Notes: generated from the sequence alone by a model not told the origin. A stretch of DNA of 64,000 nucleotides from Muricea muricata (GCA_963855995.1 OY979717.1:66039855-66103854), one strand, 5' to 3'. Positions 15,452 through 30,161 are shown, counted from the stretch's first letter. A program made the numbers and translations.

Positions 15452-17655
15452 ACACCTATTTTCATGCAGTTTAACTTTGAAACTGAAGAATAATATAAAG
15501 CTCAAACTCCAAGCCTTTTTCTATGGGGTCGTTCATCGTCTAAAAGGATCACGACAGCTAAACGAAAGAGAAAAACTGTGAAACAAAGCAGGGAAACGAA
15601 TGCATTCCAACTGTGATCAAAATGAAACATTCAACTTAATATAAAAATATGTGATATGTCGTAGAAAATTCTGTTAAAACTAGAGAGGGCACTATATACC
15701 AGATGAAGCAATATGAAAATCATTAGTAAAAATCATACAATCTCTCCTGTTGAATCAGCTTTGAATTTAATTCAACTCGACCTCGTCACCGAACTGGCAT
15801 AACATTATATTGTGCTTTTGGACCTACACAACCAAGATGTGTCTCTGTTTCTCAGTAAATAGAATTAGAATTAGAACTATCGGTATATATACATAAAGTG
15901 AATTAATTTACGCCGTGAACGATCTAAGCTTTTCTTTCATGTTAAATTGCATGGATGCACATCTTTGCTAATATATTATATAGGCCATCTCTATATCACT
16001 AAATATATTGGTACGAGACACAATAAACGGCGAAAACAACATGTGTAATCAATGTAATTGTAAAGGTAAACAACACAGATTTCGGCATGTATCATAGTGA
16101 TTCAGCAAATTAAGATGATAAATTTTGCCCAAGTTCAGAGAGCTTCTTTAATACCATTAGATTTATTAATTTGCGACACACACCCGTAGATTCTAAAGCT
16201 TCCGACAATGACTCTTTGGCCCCTCACTTATATCACCATATAAAGTATATGTCGATCTGACCTATAGCTTCTTTTTACAGAACTGATATAAATACAGATA
16301 CGAAAAAAAAATTATTTGCAATACGCGAATAAAACCTGTTCAGTGTTCTTACTCTTAGTTCAATTTGCTAGTACGTTTAATATAAGTTTTGACAAAGTTC
16401 AAACAGAACGAAAATACATAACAATCCCTGTTAGTTTCTTGGACACAAGATTGAGAACAATAATTTTCCTCCTGCAAATAAATTCTGTCAAGAAAAAGTT
16501 CCTGTGCACATGGAAATTACGCAAAATTATTCCAAGAAAGTTTTTGTGCTAACATTTAACTTTCACTGTATTGATATGTCCAAATTTTAAACAAGATGCT
16601 TGCACACAAAGACGAGCTTCGCATTAATGCCAAAGGTTGGCAATGCACGAGCTTTTTAAAAACTTCAAAGTTTTCCATATGGGTGTTAAGCGCATTTTGA
16701 AATATATGGTTGAATATTGTTATTGTATGCATGCAGTTGTTCTTCCAATTTTTTTCCTAATTCTTAACCTAAAATTTCCAGCAAGCGTCCTCATCTATTT
16801 TTTCCAGCAATGCTTGGAGAATTCAACGCTATCCTCGATCGCCTTATATCCCCTTTTGCGATCGTAGGTTCGAGCTCCATCAATTCTGAGGTCTTTCAAA
16901 TAAGAAATGCATGCACATGACGCACAATCGTTTGGGTTAGAACGCATAACAAACACTCACTGTGTCGCTGCGCACTATATACAAACACGCATAAGATAAG
17001 ATGGCTGAAAAACGCGCGCTCAAGCATTTTTCTGATCAAAATATTGTCAAATCAAATCAAAAAGTGTTTTATCGTTTGCATTAAAATTTTAAGGAATTCA
17101 CAATCGTGAGACTATCAATCTAAATCGTTTTATTGCTTAGTTAGTCACCCTGCCAGGCAAATCTTTCCATATTACTAATAATTCTAATGTTTTCTTTGTA
17201 ATTTAGTGATTTGGGCAGAATAGCTCTTCAACGGAAGTAGACAATGCTTGTAAATTGCAATAATAATATTTGGCACATGCATACCTATTAGCCAGATATC
17301 TTAAAAGTAAAAAGTCAAATTCTACAAATATTAGTTTGTGCCCTTGCGCAATTGATTTCTACGTTTGTTAATCTCTCCAACCGCATCAGGTTAAGCCTCG
17401 ATCAAAAGACAACATCATACACAACACCTCATACGTTTTTTCCACTGAACTTTGATATAATTTTGAAATACTATAAATACACTATTGTTACACCAAACAA
17501 AATGTACAAAATTGTTTTCTTCCAAGCAAGCTTATTATGCTTGGACAAAAGGTTTATATAAACTCGGGTTTCGAGGTTTGTCTACATGCTTTACAGGCGT
17601 GGCAGCAAATGAATTATGTCACTCTAAATTCCACTTTAAAACAGATAACATTTGG

Positions 17656-20371
17656 TTATAATGTGGTCTGCCGCATGTCGTTTGTTGGCAGAAAGTTCGA
17701 TGTTAGATTGCATGGATATGTAAAAGGAAACGGCTGTCTTGATAAGTTATTTTGATGGCAACAGTGCAAATGTCCTGCATCAGTTGATGGTGTATGGTAA
17801 CCATTATAATACTGTGCATTTCCCGGAGTGCAACATGCTGCTATGGGTTGGCTAAAAATACTTTGGGTATAAAGATTGTGTGCGTATTCCATCTGGGCAG
17901 CCATCTTGCGTTTCCATTTAGTTCTTCTATTCTGGAACCAAATTTTGATCTGCGTTTCGGTCAATTTTAAAGATTTTGACATTTCAACTCTTCGAGAAAC
18001 TGTAAGATATTTATTTCTCTCGAATTCTTCCTCTAACTCCTTGATCTGATGAGCTGAGAAAGCTGTTCTCGGTCTCTTTCGGTCATTCAGGTCGGTCCTT
18101 TTGTCATCGCAATGTGTTACATCACTGACTTTCTCATCTAAAAGTAGACAAAACACTTTTTAAAAAACGATCTTAAACATGAATGAGTTCCTTACAGTTC
18201 AGCGCGTTCATGAATGCATAATCCTCATCGAAGTTATTCTTGGCCTAACGTTGTGTTTCGTTATGCAGGTGCTAAAACATGTCCGAAAAGAGATCTCTAT
18301 CAAGTTTCCTTTACTGATAACCGAAAAAATATCTTCTAAACATGTAGCTGAAGTTTACTCATCACTCTCTTCGAATTGAACAGCTCGATGTGCGGGAGGG
18401 CTTCCCTTCTGAGTATTCTGGCTGAGACAAAACATGTTACAAACTTCTCAAATTAATTTGTCAGAAGAGCCGCTTCTTGCATGTGAGACGTCACAACTGT
18501 TATAAGCATGCACACACTTTTATCTGCCGTTGGGTGCGCCTCAAATTAAAATCTGCAATAACTTGTTACATTGAAATGCTCATGTTTAAATGTCTCAATG
18601 TCATCATCAATTTTTTTATCATGCCGAAAAAAGAGATTGATTACCAATCATAATTGATCATGAATGCTTGTCATAAGTTACGGAATTAATGTATATACTC
18701 GTTTTTATGCTTATTACACACAGAAAGAATTTCAACAACATTTCTTTGCCGTTTAACACTCAAAGTCAAGACGTTCAAAAAATTGGGAAAGTGTAAACCG
18801 ATTTATTGTTATAGTTAACCGATTGCTAAGATTTTCTAGGCGATGTCCTACGTAGGCGCGGGGTTAGTTTTTCGCTATTGATCTTTAACAGATATAGTTT
18901 TTACCGAGACTAATCGTATCAAAAGAGCGTCGTCATGTTCGCTCAGATAACTTCTAAAGATGCTGAATTTTAATAAACACACCTGCCAAATTAACGCCAT
19001 CCGACTCAAAGATAATCTACAACCATTGTCTACATTATAAATCGGTATTAAAAGTATCTGATTTGTCAAGTGGTCGCTCACTGTAAGAACTGGATCGAAC
19101 TGAGTTCGTGATGATGGAAGTTTCGCAGCTTTCAAATATATTATTGAATCAGTTCATTATAAATTCTTTTGATTTAGAGAATCTCATACGCTCCTATAAA
19201 GCACATGTACACAAGCACTTTCCATCCTTGCTAATGTTTACTCCTAAATATTCAGCAAACTTAGTATTTGCTGGATGGAAAACTATATGTTTGCACGTGA
19301 GTGTGTTTAAAGCAAAAGTTTGTTTTATCCCGAAAACAATGGTAATCTCAATGTAAACAACAAATCAAATGCATCAAGTTGAAGAAGCTGTATAAATTCA
19401 ATGATCTTGATTCTCAAAACCAGCTACAAGAGAAGTGCGCCAATTTTAACGCGATTTGCCACTGATGGGTTCGCTAAGAATATTCACAACCTCGCGCAAT
19501 TTACTGAAATAACATGAACTTAGTTTAGACATAAACTTCTACACAAACTAAAACATGCAAAAGAAGGTCAGGATAAAGACACGTATATAAAATCAAACCA
19601 ACTAATTGTTGTTTACACCCGTCGTCTACCGGCTTTAGAGGGATTCGTTGCACGGAGTAGATTGAAAAACATGCGATATTAATAGATGAGTATAAGATAT
19701 CTTTGTTGTGGCAGAGAAATACCGCTATTATACCCCCAACTGCAGGCATAACCGTGAGAATTATGTTTACTTTAAGCGATAAAACCCTTCTTCCGACTTT
19801 GCTGCCTGCATGTTACATTGATTTTCATGGAGTTTTTTTCCAACCATATTGGTATAAACTGTAACCGCTATCTTCAGACGTCTTTTTAGACATTGCCTTT
19901 GTGCTCCGGAAATTTAATAAAATTGGCTTAGTATTGGCATTTTACTTGAAGATTTGTACAATGGATGGAATATAAAACCGAATAAACTTAACACTGACAC
20001 ATATGTGCTATTATCTACTTAAACGTTAAAGCTTTTATCACTTTTGAAAACAAGGAATTGAAGCATTTAACAATTTAAGATATAAATCACGATAGCTGGA
20101 ATTGAGTAATGATTGATGGCCAAGCCTTACCACTTGAATTCTCTTTCTTTTTTGAAGTATCGTTACTTTGGAAAGAACTGATATCTTTAACGGGAGGTGC
20201 AGTCGTTCCTTTTTGCTTTGCAGCGTTATGTTCATTAATAGTTTGTATATTTGGAGAGGTCTGGCTGAGATTGAGTATACTTGCAATGCTGTAGTTGCTC
20301 GATGATCCAGTGACCTGGCGTTGATGATTGATTTCTGTCATGTTTCTAACTGTGAACCGATTCCCACTCAT
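17656..20371 (-). CDS. ANTP-class (NK-like) homeodomain repressor, gene B
   Basis: Two coding exons on the minus strand: 20371-20131 and 18137-17656. The intron (20130-18138, about 1993 bp) begins GTAAGG, ends TTTTAG and is phase 1. The product is about 240 residues. An eh1-like motif, YSIASIL, lies at residues 27-33. The homeodomain is at residues 100-159: arm [12 protein letters not shown], recognition helix [16 protein letters not shown], identical over that helix to gene A. The C-terminal tail is rich in Tyr, His, Cys and Asn. Matching intron phase, matching intron position upstream of the homeodomain and shared strand indicate tandem duplication with gene A. The role is inferred to be a DNA-binding repressor; the family name is not assigned. 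Confidence 0.85.
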
Positions 20372-23300
20372 TGAGAACTCTTACCAAGAAGATATTGAGT
20401 CGCATGGACTATTTAGTCAAACATTGGTTATTTATGGTTTTAATATCTCCGCCAAGCAGTTTTATTACCCATCCCGTTGGCGTTAATTACCACACGATCG
20501 TTGATTGGTTGCGGCTTTGTACAGGTTTATTAAATGAAGTATCTCAATATTTTGGTGTTAAGCTCTAATGTATAAAACAAATTCAATCAGACAAGAGATG
20601 TATGCAGATGATTATCTCCGTAATGAGCTGAAATAAATCGTGTAAATATGAACCAGTAAAAACGGCAGGGTAAACTTGTGAATGAGGTTGTTGCAAAGAC
20701 TCGCGGAAACAGTGTAAGTCATTGCGGGGTTAGGTAGCGTACAGAGATGGAACTGTGAGAATTATTGTTGTTGAAGTGTTCCTACTGAACTATAGAAATA
20801 CATCAATAATCATTGCGCCCCGCCGTAGTTTTAATAACATATTGCCGAGCTCTCTATGAGTAGTTTCAGACAATGAAAGCGATCAATAAAACCTGTGGGG
20901 TCATCAAACTCCCAACACACGCGCTATCTGCAGTCGCTACAAGTCTCAATAAACATATTCCGAAAGCATGCGCGCATTTAAGAATGTCGGGGGATTAGGA
21001 ACTGCAAGCTATCCCGGGAGGCGGCATGTGTTTTAATTGATTTTATTATCTTGATAGAAGAAAAGAATCCTTATTTCTAATTTATCAAGATTTTCTGTGT
21101 TTTCCAATAAACACGAGGTGGCTAAATACTCGCTTCGAACGCTAATTGTGGTATTGATTATTCGATAAACACAACGAAAATAAGAAATTAACAAGCCACG
21201 CAGCCGTCATCTGTCACCCAGCGGTCCCCGCAAGAACCGTTTTTACTGCCGATGATGTGAAGAGCGATCGTTTTTGGATCTCACATTTTATGTTCGTCCT
21301 GTGAGCGCGTGTATGCGTTCGGAAATATTGTGCATCTAACGGTGTGGACAGTAATGACGGAACCTTTGAAGTAGATTCGTTCAAAAAGGCCGGCTTATAG
21401 GCGAACTGCTGGGATCTTGAGCGCTCAACAGTTTAGTACAGCTTTGATTAAGCGGAAGACAATGACGGATTTTCGGCAAAAGGATTCTCTTAGTCGAGTT
21501 GCGCTAAGTAATTATCAAATCCTGTACTCTGCTATTGTAGATGAAGTTCCCTCATAAAGTTTATGGCAAGATCAAACTCATTAAAATAGATAAGAAAAGT
21601 AGAATGTGTTGTTAAAATGATAAGATTGTGCAATGATAATACTGACGAGAGTTGAAAACACGCGAACACGAAGAATATTGCCAATTATCCGTTTCGGTGA
21701 ATCCATTGATATCTTCAAAGCAGCTCACTAATTATGGCAATTTACGTATTCTTTTGATGAGCTAGCTATAAAATAGCCCTGTAATCTTTCTACCCTTGTT
21801 ATTCTTAATAACAATAAAATTTAATAACTTTAACCCAGGCGTCAAACAGAGATTTTATGTCCTCGTTCCGACCTCTCTAACGGAATTTCACGCTCCATAA
21901 AACCTCTTTACAGCGTATTGTTGAAAGATGAAAGCGCTATTACCAAAAGGCTGTTTGAAAATAACCCAGACTGTGGGAAAGAGAGTAGTTTGCATAAAAA
22001 AAATTATTGTATTCTTATCGATGTTGGCATCAGCTAAATCAATTTTACAAACGCGAACAATTTACACAATCAATCAGTTTCGCGTTGAGATTTAAATTCA
22101 AGTACGATTGTATCGGAGTGGATTGTATATTGAAGTCTGCGGAAAATCTCACGCTAAGCCGCTCAAAGTTACACCTATTTCGTCTCGTTTTTCAACCTTT
22201 TTTTCCTGGCTGTTTATTGGCTTTGTATTACTTTGTTGAATTTTGCGTTTTCGCCAAGCCGGCGCGTTCGTCTTTGCTGCACGCGGCGGCAAGACGCGTC
22301 ATTAATTTGAGAAGTTCAGTTGTGTGGTGAATTTAAAATGTTCTTTGCAAATATTTAGTCCACTTCAAATAATGTTGCAAAACAATGTTTCCGCAGACCG
22401 TATATTAGACGGTAATTTAGCATCAATACGGAGTTAAGATAACGCGTGGCGAGTCACGAGTTACGGGCATATATATAGCGTCATTTTGTTGAGTAATTTA
22501 GTTTAGTATTTGATCATGGTTCAGTTTGTCCTCTCTGGATATACTCTATCGTTTAATGCGCAATGCGTACACGCACCTTAATTACGACGGTTAGAATCAA
22601 AATTTTATAAAAATAGTCTACTCTAACCTTTGATAGCCGAATAGTCAATATATACCGGCTTGTAATAGTCAAGATTTGCATGGGTGGGTACATTGTAGTG
22701 ACTTTGTACGGAAATATATTCGGAAATCAATTTAGGCCTCCTATAAAAGCCTCCTATAAAAGGCTATAAGATTAAGTGTACTTGAAACTACATACATGAT
22801 TGAAGTGCATTTTTAGCCAGATAATTTCATCTGGCTTACAATTAACAGTAAGGAGTGTTCAAAACTACAATTTCCATGAACTGTTATACACTAGTAATAC
22901 ACTAGTCATAGTAAAATTATTTTCAAAGCGGTACTTTTTGCTACATGTTTAATTTTTTAAATTACTTTTGTTTAACCGGCCATTCATGATTATCTCAGTC
23001 ATTTTCGCTGCATTAATTCAAATTCGAAAACCTGCGTCACAAAATTCGACAGCACTGCCACAAACGTCATTTCATCGCTGTTCAGTTCATGTCGTCAGCT
23101 ACAAAGGCGATACTACGACAAACTCGGAAAATTTAATGATGAATGCTTCAACATGATTGATAACTGTACTAATGTGTATTTCGTAGGGAAAATGGCAGTA
23201 TCTCATTTCAATCCATCGTTATTACAGTTAAATATCACCGAAGGTCGTTCCTTCATGACCACATGCTCTAATCAGAATGATTGACTATAGGTTTAAAGTT

Positions 23301-26149
23301 ATTTGCATGGATCCTTCTTGGTGATTCTTCGAGCTCTATCTTATTTAATGAATTAATATCGCTATATTATTGTTGATTTCTCGAATTTGTGTGTATTAGG
23401 GAAACAGCGTAACATTCGTCCAACTTTTAAGTTAAGGTATCAATAAGGTCAGTAGCGAAGCCAGCTTGACAATCTGGTCATGCTATGCACATTTAAATCA
23501 TTATCTTTATTCATTTCTTTAGAAGTTAGAAGCGAAAAGTTTATCTAAGCCAAAAGGCAGGGAACTTCGAAGTAGGCCGCCGGAAATTATTTTTAGTAAA
23601 TCAAATATAGATAACAGTTGCTCCTTATAAAAGTATGAAAAGCCCTGCATGCCTGTAAGGGATAAGCGCCAAAATCGAGATTTGGTTAGTAGTGATCGAA
23701 TATGGAATTTGCAAAACTCTACACGCCAGGCTTACTTACTAGAGCTAATATATAAATTATAAAACATCAATATATACATCGAAATTGTCCTCTTCTCAAA
23801 CTTGGCCGATACTCTACACTACATAAACATATACGTCGTCCATTTACTACTTCAAACTTGCATACAAGTGCCCAAAATCTGCAAAGAATGCAAAAAAAAT
23901 GCCTTGGCAATATAGTAGTTTCACGTTTGGACTTCTTAAGCTTGGACGTTTTTAATTTATATGCCTACCACATCAAACATATATGAGTATATGAGACAAC
24001 TGGTCGTTTATCACTTGCAATGCAGTTAATATTCACGTCTGCACCGCACCCCATGCTGGCTAATAACAAATTTGAGGTTTTCATTGAAACCGTTGTGCTT
24101 TGGTTTTGTTTTATTTGAAACTAAGTGTTCCCGATTTGCTGGCGCTCTCGGTTTATTTCATCAATTATTTGCAATCAAACTTGTTGTTATGTCATTATTT
24201 GCACATTAAACATCACAAGTTTTTTACTCAAAAAAGTTACTCTTGACCTCTGAAGGAATGATCATGTTTATACTATGTTTTTTGTTGTTATAGTTCAAAG
24301 GCTGTTTTAAAACAAGGTAATATAATTTGCCCCAAATGTGTGCTGGTATTTAAAAAAATATCATAGGGGAGACGTTGTGAGCATGGGCTGAGTTAGCTCA
24401 TTTAGTCAAAATATTGAAAAAGGGATGCCACAATAATAAAAAATTTTTCAATGGTTCCACTCTTCGGTTACTTCCAGCAAAGATTAATTGCTAACAAACG
24501 GTTAATAATATGTACATGAGCACACGAAATTACTATTTAGTCAGGCACATTGAATTTAAAAACACAAGTTAGCAATGCAAAATTAAAATTTATCCATCGA
24601 ATTTTGTTGTGCGCGTGCGGAGCTTTTGTATTATAGTTGTAGAGCAGAGATTTTTACTACAACGCCCTCTTGCCAACTATATGCAAGAATTGTATGGGAC
24701 TTCACTGGGAGCAGAATGGATTTTGATTTCCCATAGTAGCTGTACATTCTCCTCCGCAGACTGCGCAGAGGCTTTTTGTGAATCAACACGTGTGCTGCTA
24801 AGGCGTTCACTTCTCCTATAAAAGGCTATACAAACGTTATGTGATACACTAAGTTCAAGAGTGAAGAAAAAAGTTTATCAAGCCACAGGGTTACTACTTC
24901 GTAGATGGAAATATGCACCTCGCACTTTTTCCGTCTCTCTCGTTTTCGATTTTTTTTAAACTTTTCTGCAATTTCAATTTTTTACAAAGAGCCTCTTTGG
25001 AAGATATAGGTAAATGCATATTTTCCTATTACAGGTTTCGAGATCTGGCAAAATCAATAAAATTGAATTCCCAAATCCATCAAATCCATTGTATCGAAAA
25101 CATATTTCCACTGTTGTATGTATTTTCCTTGAATTTTATGAAAAACTCTTAAAATCTCGTTTTCAACGATATGTTTAAATAAATCTCGTTTTAAATACAG
25201 TAAGTTGAATATTTCACGTTTCAAGAATGCGAATATAAACACCCTCCCATGCAATTAACGCTCTAGTGTATACGCCCATGATAGTATAGGAATGCCGGGA
25301 AAAGCGGAAATTTGTGCTGATTAAGGGCATCCTTACATGATTTCAAATCAAAAACCAAGTGATCCGCCTAGATTATCTAAAAACCATGTAGCCACTACTT
25401 GTTAACATTATATAGTGACAATAAATTAAAAAGAATTAATGAGTTTTAAACGAAGCAACATCGACACAATTTCCTCTGAAGCTTAAGTAGATAAAAACGT
25501 CAGATAATAAAAGTAATCTCCCTGTCCCTGAACATCGCAAAGATGCTTTTCCTCCCTCACTTGTAAGCACATCGTAGAAAAGAACTGCCAGGTTTGCAAA
25601 CAAACCACGAAAGTTTTTCTTTTATCATTCAGAAACTTTTACCTTTATCATTCTTTGAAATTTCTTTCTGTGCATCATTCAAAATATTTTATAAAGTGGA
25701 AACATTACCTTCACTCACAGTGATATATTCACTGTGATAACTCCAGCTCAGTGGATAACTCCATACAAAAGTTCAGTTAATGGGTGAAGCAAAGTTAGTT
25801 TTTCCGAGTTTTGAGACGAAATACTTAACGTCAGACCATATATTAAATTGAAACTATTAAAACGTTACATTTAATATAAAAAATTCAAGACTTCAAGACT
25901 TTAGACAAAAAAGAAATGCCTAAAACGACTGTAATTTTGCAAAATACAGCATATTTCCCTTCAAAGTTTAAGTCATTTTTCTTTTGCTAAAGTCTCAAAA
26001 TTCTTACATCAGATACAAATTATTAATACCCAATTTTTTATGTTCAATATTTTAACTCAAAACTCTGAATTTGATAATAAAAACTGAATGAAATTGGTGT
26101 CAATTTCCCTCCTGACTTATCGTTCCAATCAGGGCGCTGTAAATAAAGC
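20372..26149. other. Gene-free intergenic region
   Basis: About 5.8 kb upstream of the second homeobox gene. Open frames are short and lack recognisable motifs (the longest, 22007-22330, looks non-coding). The short string CTCCTATAAAAG recurs near 22738, 22749 and 24811 without any obvious gene attached. Confidence 0.45.
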
Positions 26150-29088
26150 TGTCACAGAGGAATCACTACACAGAGAGCTCACTTCTGATAAAACGCGCAT
26201 AACCAAAAGCTTAGCCAGTGCGCGTTGGAGCGGCAGTCACCCCCCCCCCCCCCCCGAAAATTTCAACATGGCGGGCATCTTTTTTCTGAAAAAAATACAG
26301 CAAAATCTGTTTCCAGATCAAACAGATGGCTTCATGTTACGCTAAATTTTGTAGAAATATTTTTGTTTTCAAGTCTGCCTATGGAAACAGGACATCTGGA
26401 CATGTGTGACAGTTTGTTTTGGCCGTTTAGGTAATATATAGGTTTAATACGAGCGGGAATTTAGAATTGGAAAGTTCGGTTCAATGTGCTTTGTAATTTT
26501 AGTTCAATATATATATACATCTAAATTGTAGTGGATCGTATGTGGAAAGAAAGAAGCCATGCGGGTTGACAACCAGCTAATATGGTTTCCATTTCCAGGG
26601 TACAGCTGAAGTTTTTAAAACTGTATATACTATATAGAGATTACTTCATGGTTGGTGAGTGCGTACGATTTTTATTCACGAGTTGTGAATGATCGTTGAA
26701 CGAACGAGTGAGCACAGCGAACGAGTGAGTTTAGCGATCCTTCACAACAAGTGAATAATAAAAATCGTACAAACGAAGCAACCATGAAGTAATTTGTTTA
26801 TTATATGAGTATAAAGATGAGTGTATAGAAATACGGATATATCTTACTGACAAAAACAAACACACAAGCAAAATATCAAAATGGAATTTCTTACCATTTA
26901 TTGCTTTGTTTTCTTGCTGAAAATGAAACCATGAGGTTCATTCCAAGTTAATGAGGCCACGAATGTCGTCTTTATGATTTTAGGGGGTTGTTTTATCAGT
27001 GAAATTGTCTTAAATCTCTCTTTTCGGTGAGTTAAAAAAATACTTGTAAAATCAAACTCCATGTTTACACTAGCCTGCGAGCAGGTGTTGCACGTTCGGG
27101 TCAGCCAATCAGAACATTGAACGATAAATTTTCACTGGTGAAAAAACATCGTTCGTCCAATCAAAGGCCGTGAACGATGATTTTTCACCGAGTGAAATTT
27201 TATCGTTCTTGATGCCGATTGGCTATTGCTAATTTGGAACGATTATTACGCATAGCCATATCGATGAATAAATCTCTATACTCATATAATAAATTATATT
27301 TTAAAATTAAAAGTAATTTATGTGAGCCTAAAATGAACTTTTAGGCTAGTAACTAAAGTTTGATTTTAAACATTTTTTGTGGCTCCTTGAAACATCAATC
27401 CTGAGTGTGGTACATAAAAGATGTGTGTTAGGTAAGGAATGTGCTGCAGGAATAAGTGTATAAATACTAGTTTAAGTTAAATTTCAATATGAATCAATGT
27501 GAAATAATGAATGATTCAGGATTTTAGACCATATCAAGAGAATATCAAGAGAAAGTGGGAATCTGGTCTTTTTTCTATTTTAACTATTGCACAGTTTTAA
27601 ATTAAGTTCAAAACAGATTGAAATTTTACGTATGCTTTCAATTTTGATTTATAACAAAAAGGCAAAAATGAATTGTATACAAATTGTATTTTAATAACAA
27701 AAACAAATTCACACAATATTGGATGAACTCTGGGTTGGGGGCATGCAACACTTCTTTCTTTATTTGGCCCAAGTATTTTCAACAACTTACATATAATATT
27801 ATTTACATTTTTGTGCTCATTCTAGTTGCAACATGATCAAAACAGTCATCAACAATGTTTGTAAAAAGCAAACTTTTTTATTAATATAATATGTAATTGT
27901 ATTGTCTTGATAATTGTGTTGATTGCCAAGCTTTGATAAAAAAGTTTGCTTTTTCAATAAAAACATACTCATCAAAGGAGTTGTATAAAATAAACTTTTG
28001 AGGTGTTTTGGTGCATATGTGGTACTTGCCTGCAATGCCACAATGTCAGTACCTTATCCTTTTGATATGTATTGGCACAAACATTGTTGATGACTGTTTT
28101 GATCATGTTGCAACTAAAATGAGTGCAAAAATGTAAATAATATTAAATGTAAGTTGTTGAAAATACTTGGGCCAGATAAAGAAAGTAGTGTTGCATGCCC
28201 GCAACCCAGAGTTCATACAATATTGTGTGAATTTATTTTTGTTAGTAAAATACAATTTGTATACAATTCATTTTTGCCTTTTTGTTATAAATCAAAATTG
28301 AAAGCATATTTATGTAAAATTTCAATCTGTTTTGAACTTAATTTAAAACTGTGCAACAGTTAAAAAAGACCAGAATCCCACTTTCTCTTGATATTCTCTT
28401 GATATGGTCTAAAATCCTGAATCATTCATTATTTCACATTGTTCATATTGAAATTTAACTTAAACTAGTATTTATATGCTTATTCCTGCAGCACATTCCT
28501 TACCTAACACACATCTATTATGTACCACACTCAGGCTTGATGTTTCAAGGAGCCACAAAAAATGTTTAAAATCAAACTTTAGTTACTAGCCTAAAAGTTC
28601 ATTTTAGGCTCACATAAATTACTTTTAATTAATATAATATAGTATATACAGTTTTAAAAACTTCAGCTGTACCCTGGAGATGGAAACCATATTAGCTGGT
28701 TGTCAACCCGCATGGCTTCTTTCTTTCCACATACGATCCACTACAATTTAGATGTATACATTGAACTAAAATTACAAAGCACATTGAACCAAACTTTACT
28801 AAATTCCCGCTCGTATTAAACCTATATATTACCTAAACGGCCAAAACAAACTGTCACACATGTCCAGATGTCCTGTTTCCATAGGCAGACTTGAAAACAA
28901 AAATATTTCTACAAAATTTAGGGTAACATGAAGCCATCTGTTTGATCTGGAAACAGATTTTGCTGTATTCTTTTCAGAAAAAAGATGCCCGCCATGTTGA
29001 AATTTTCGGGGGGGGGGGGTAACTGCCTCTCCAACGCGCACTGGCTAAGCTTTTGGTTACGCTTTTTGGCCTAACATTCCTCTGTGGC
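26150..29088. repeat. Long (~2.9 kb) inverted repeat
   Basis: The left arm (about 26150-27855, including a ~650-bp insertion) and the right arm (about 28085-29088) are near-identical inverted copies. For example, the sequence at 26225-26434 recurs inverted at 28829-29041, and that at 27597-27785 recurs inverted at 28154-28363. The centre (about 27855-28085) contains a further small inverted repeat (AAAAAGCAAACTTTTTTAT and complement). Each arm has a C/G homopolymer run next to CGAAAATTTCAACATGG. No protein-coding gene was found. It resembles a large foldback transposon or a palindromic duplication. Confidence 0.85.
26633..27280. mobile_element. Foldback insertion nested in the left arm
   Basis: This block is absent from the matching place in the right arm near 28640, so it inserted into one arm only. 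Its ends are near-inverted (TATAGAGATTACTTCATGG and TATAGAGATTTATTCATCG read inward). It contains an internal hairpin at about 26640-26800, with TTACTTCATGGTTG at one side and CAACCATGAAGTAA at the other. Non-coding MITE-like element. Confidence 0.65.
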
Positions 29089-29117
29089 TCAGTGTTTCCC
29101 AGGCGCTCGCTCAAACG

Positions 29118-29166
29118 ACCATGCGCAGGCGGGAAATCTGCAATCTTGCGCGAAATAAAATGGCGG
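29118..29166 (+). promoter_or_regulatory. Candidate SHPRH core promoter
   Basis: Directly upstream of the SHPRH ATG lie an NRF1-like CATGCGCAGG (29120-29129), an overlapping E2F-like GGCGGGAAA (29128-29136) and a YY1-like AAAATGGCGG (29157-29166). There is no TATA box. This arrangement is typical of housekeeping and DNA-repair genes. The sites are matched by eye to known consensus motifs. Confidence 0.4.
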
Positions 29167-29242
29167 ACAATTGTTCTTGTTCAAACCACTCTAACGAGGA
29201 AATGTTTTAAAAAAAGACACAGCTCGAAAGCTATTTCGAATA

Positions 29243-30161
29243 ATGAGTAGGCGAAAAGGAAACCCGATGCCAAAGCGTTTGTTGAATGGAGAATTTCAAC
29301 AATTGTGTTGGAATATTCGCAACAGTTTTCATACACAACGAGCCTTACCTGATATGGAGTTACTTATCCCAAACCGTCAAAGAAATTTCTCAGATAAACC
29401 TGACGTCGTTCAGATCTTAAGTAGCGGAGATTCTAGCACTGAAATTCAAAATGTCTATTTACCTCATGACGAGACAGTGGATGAGGCTTATAAATTGACT
29501 ATATGTGATGAAATATATTCAAATAATGCAGCCGGTTTTCTTGGCTACCTTTCTTGTATGTCAGATTTCAATCATTCTGGAAATTCGAAGTCAACCATCC
29601 AGGAAGTTAGTATTCTGGTTAAAGTACAGGACAATGCTCATGACGCTCAGGCAGCGTCATCCAAAGCAAAATGTGTATGTGATAGCGAGAGATTTGTTAA
29701 TGTTTTTGCAACCTATGAACAAATTGATAGCTTGCAATTTCTTTGTAACAAAGCTATTGTTGAAGTTGTTATTGACGTCGACGACCTTCTTAACCGGACA
29801 GTGTGTAATTTAGTGGTGTACCTGAACGAAAAGGGATTTACTAAAATTGATGTGCCCAGTGAAGACCCATCAATGAAGAAAATTTATAAGTCTATGAAAA
29901 TTCTAATGCAGTGGCTACATGGTCCAATGTTACCTGAAATCAAATGCAATATAACCACACATTATGATGACCAAATTGAATCTGTTTTCAATGCCTTGAA
30001 AAGCAAACAAAGTGCAACTAATGATATTTCATCACCCAAAGAAAGAACCACTAACCTTGATAAACTTCAACATCCTTCATTGGTTCCATTACTCAGAGGT
30101 TATCAAAAGAGAGCTGTTCATTGGATGATTGAACAGGAAGATCCTCAACGATTTGCACTGG
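29243..30161 (+). CDS. SHPRH: SHPRH exon 1: N-terminal region
   Basis: Encodes residues 1-306. It ends with HPSLVPLLRGYQKRAVHWM, matching the HPxLIPxLRxYQ(R)xAVxWM block that opens the SNF2 helicase core (the Q-motif region). The donor is G|GTAATG at 30161/30162, phase 1. The open frame runs on for seven residues past the donor before a stop. Confidence 0.9.

Noticed and set aside
22007-22330. 107-codon open frame
   Set aside because: No motif, no splice partners and composition like the surrounding AT-rich DNA.
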